Source of the DNA: JBMORO01 sp049322295
GTDB lineage: Bacteria > Patescibacteriota > Minisyncoccia > RBG-13-40-8-A
Length of the DNA: 5,023 nucleotides
Assembly (NCBI GenBank): GCA_049322295.1
Contig: JBMORO010000058.1
Location: 1 to 5,023 of the forward strand
Direction: 5' to 3'
Positions 4,206 through 5,023 of this stretch are shown one piece after another. Each line of letters opens with the position of its first letter. Position 1 is the first letter of the stretch. The position numbers and the translations under genes were made by a program. Below the pieces are notes generated by a model. The model did no database searches, was not told the origin of the DNA, and saw only the letters and a program-made list of their open reading frames with translations.

Positions 4206-5023
4206 GCGGATATTTAGTGGGATGAGGCCCAGTGGACAATTGCATATTGGAAATTATTTGGGAGCTTTGAAAAATTGGGTGGAATTACAGAAAAAAAATT
4301 TCTCTATTTTTGGCATAGTTGATTATCACGCCATCACCACTCCATTTAATCCAAAACACCTCCAGAAGGATGTTTATAATTTGGTTCTGGATTACTTGGC
4401 TGCTGGCATTGACCCTAAAAAATCAATTATTATAATCCAATCTCATATTCCTGAACACACTGAACTGGCTTGGATTTTATCAACCCTAACTCCGCTTGGC
4501 GAATTAGAAAGAATGACCCAATTCAAAGAAAAAGCCAAACAACACAAAGAAAATGTGAATGCTGGACTTTTCTGTTATCCAATTTTAATGGCAGCAGATA
4601 TTCTTTTGTATAAGGCTGACACTGTGCCAGTGGGCGAAGACCAAGCCCAGCACGTAGAATTAACCCGGGTTTTAGCCAGAAAATTTAATAATAAATTCGG
4701 AAAAACTTTTCCTGAACCAAAAACCTTGCTCCAAAAACACGGAGCCAGAATAATGTCACTGACTGACCCCTTTAAAAAAATGAGCAAAACTGGTGATGAA
4801 AGTATTATTTTGGGTGATTCACCTGACGCAATTAGAAGAAAAATAAAAAAAGCTGTGACTGACTCAGGAAAAGAAGTAAAATTTGATGAGAAAAACAAAC
4901 CAGCGATTTCTAATCTTATAACTATTTATCATTTATTTTCTGGAAAATCTATTGCTGAAATAGAAAAAAAATACAAAGGCAAAGGCCCTGCCTTCGCCAA
5001 GGCTTCGGCGGGCAGGTATGCGG
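4204..5023 (+). CDS. trpS: Tryptophanyl-tRNA synthetase (3' end outside the window)
   Basis: Class I aminoacyl-tRNA synthetase that charges tRNA-Trp in the cytoplasm. The first 273 residues are present, of about 330 expected. Landmarks in order: the ATP-binding HIGH motif as HIGN within PSGQLHIGNYLGA (9-21), GELERMTQFKEK (99-110), MAADILLY (129-136) with Asp132 at the position that contacts the tryptophan indole in the Geobacillus enzyme, VPVGEDQAQHVELTR (141-155), and the KMSKS motif as KMSKT (192-196). ATG 4204 gives the usual short N terminus. After KYKGKG (256-261) an extra PAFAKASAG (262-270) appears, encoded by a GC-rich palindrome; RYA then seems to resume the normal YxxFK region. The reading frame stays open to the window edge, so the gene is probably functional. 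No ribosome binding site is visible. Confidence 0.97.
   Translation, partial: MRIFSGMRPSGQLHIGNYLGALKNWVELQKKNFSIFGIVDYHAITTPFNPKHLQKDVYNLVLDYLAAGIDPKKSIIIIQSHIPEHTELAWILSTLTPLGELERMTQFKEKAKQHKENVNAGLFCYPILMAADILLYKADTVPVGEDQAQHVELTRVLARKFNNKFGKTFPEPKTLLQKHGARIMSLTDPFKKMSKTGDESIILGDSPDAIRRKIKKAVTDSGKEVKFDEKNKPAISNLITIYHLFSGKSIAEIEKKYKGKGPAFAKASAGRYA
4987..5016. repeat. GC-rich palindromic element inserted in frame in trpS
   Basis: CCTGCC (4987-4992) and GGCAGG (5011-5016) form the outer arms. CGCC (4995-4998) pairs with GGCG (5007-5010) inside, with a two-base TT bulge. GCCTT (4990-4994) with AAGGC (4999-5003) is an alternative stem. The 30 bases are exactly ten codons and encode PAFAKASAGR with GC-rich codons (gcc, gcg, tcg) foreign to the rest of the gene. 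From memory this sequence and the AFAKASAG peptide recur in Parcubacteria genomes; this needs a database check. Confidence 0.75.

Noticed and set aside
4575..4898. Open frame on the - strand inside trpS
   Set aside because: Antisense to well-conserved TrpRS sequence including the KMSKT motif.

Overview
The window is AT-rich, and every gene lies on the + strand, tightly packed with gaps of only 2 to about 45 bases apart from one RNA region. Several traits point to a Candidate Phyla Radiation (Patescibacteria/Parcubacteria-like) bacterium. Genes are short and compact. There are almost no Shine-Dalgarno sites. Glucose-6-phosphate isomerase is of the archaeal cupin type, and a solute-binding protein is anchored by a membrane helix instead of a lipobox. 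The tRNA lacks an encoded CCA. Short GC-rich palindromes sit inside open reading frames, including one in trpS that encodes the peptide PAFAKASAG, which I remember as recurrent in predicted Parcubacteria proteins. The lineage is an inference; no rRNA is present.

Layout. 1-78: probable C-terminal end of an unidentified gene, with a perfect GC-rich palindrome at its start. 78-112: long imperfect hairpin. 124-339: secG. 342-2078: family 5 (peptide/nickel type) extracytoplasmic solute-binding protein. 2084-2800: cupin-type glucose-6-phosphate isomerase. 2801-2885: tRNA-Leu(CAG), starting on the base after the isomerase stop codon. 2886-3138: the one sizeable gene-free stretch. It holds a consensus-like promoter, a candidate structured RNA of about 160 nt closed by a perfect 10-bp stem, an intrinsic terminator, and two TATAAT boxes just ahead of the next gene. 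3139-3462: stand-alone tRNA-binding OB-fold protein (MetRS beta/Trbp111/CsaA type). 3502-4179: membrane-anchored PsbP-like protein of unknown function. 4204-5023: trpS, cut by the window edge.

The first block (secG, binding protein, isomerase, tRNA-Leu) could be one transcript. It combines protein export, an exported binding protein, a sugar-phosphate enzyme and a tRNA, with no obvious shared pathway. The second block (tRNA-binding protein, PsbP-like protein, trpS) has two aminoacylation-related genes on either side of a membrane protein, and its two spacers consist almost entirely of short AT-rich tandem repeats (9-bp and 7-bp units). The most interesting parts are the uncharacterised RNA/leader at about 2950-3112, whose stem arms can pair with the terminator arms, and the in-frame palindromic inserts in protein genes.
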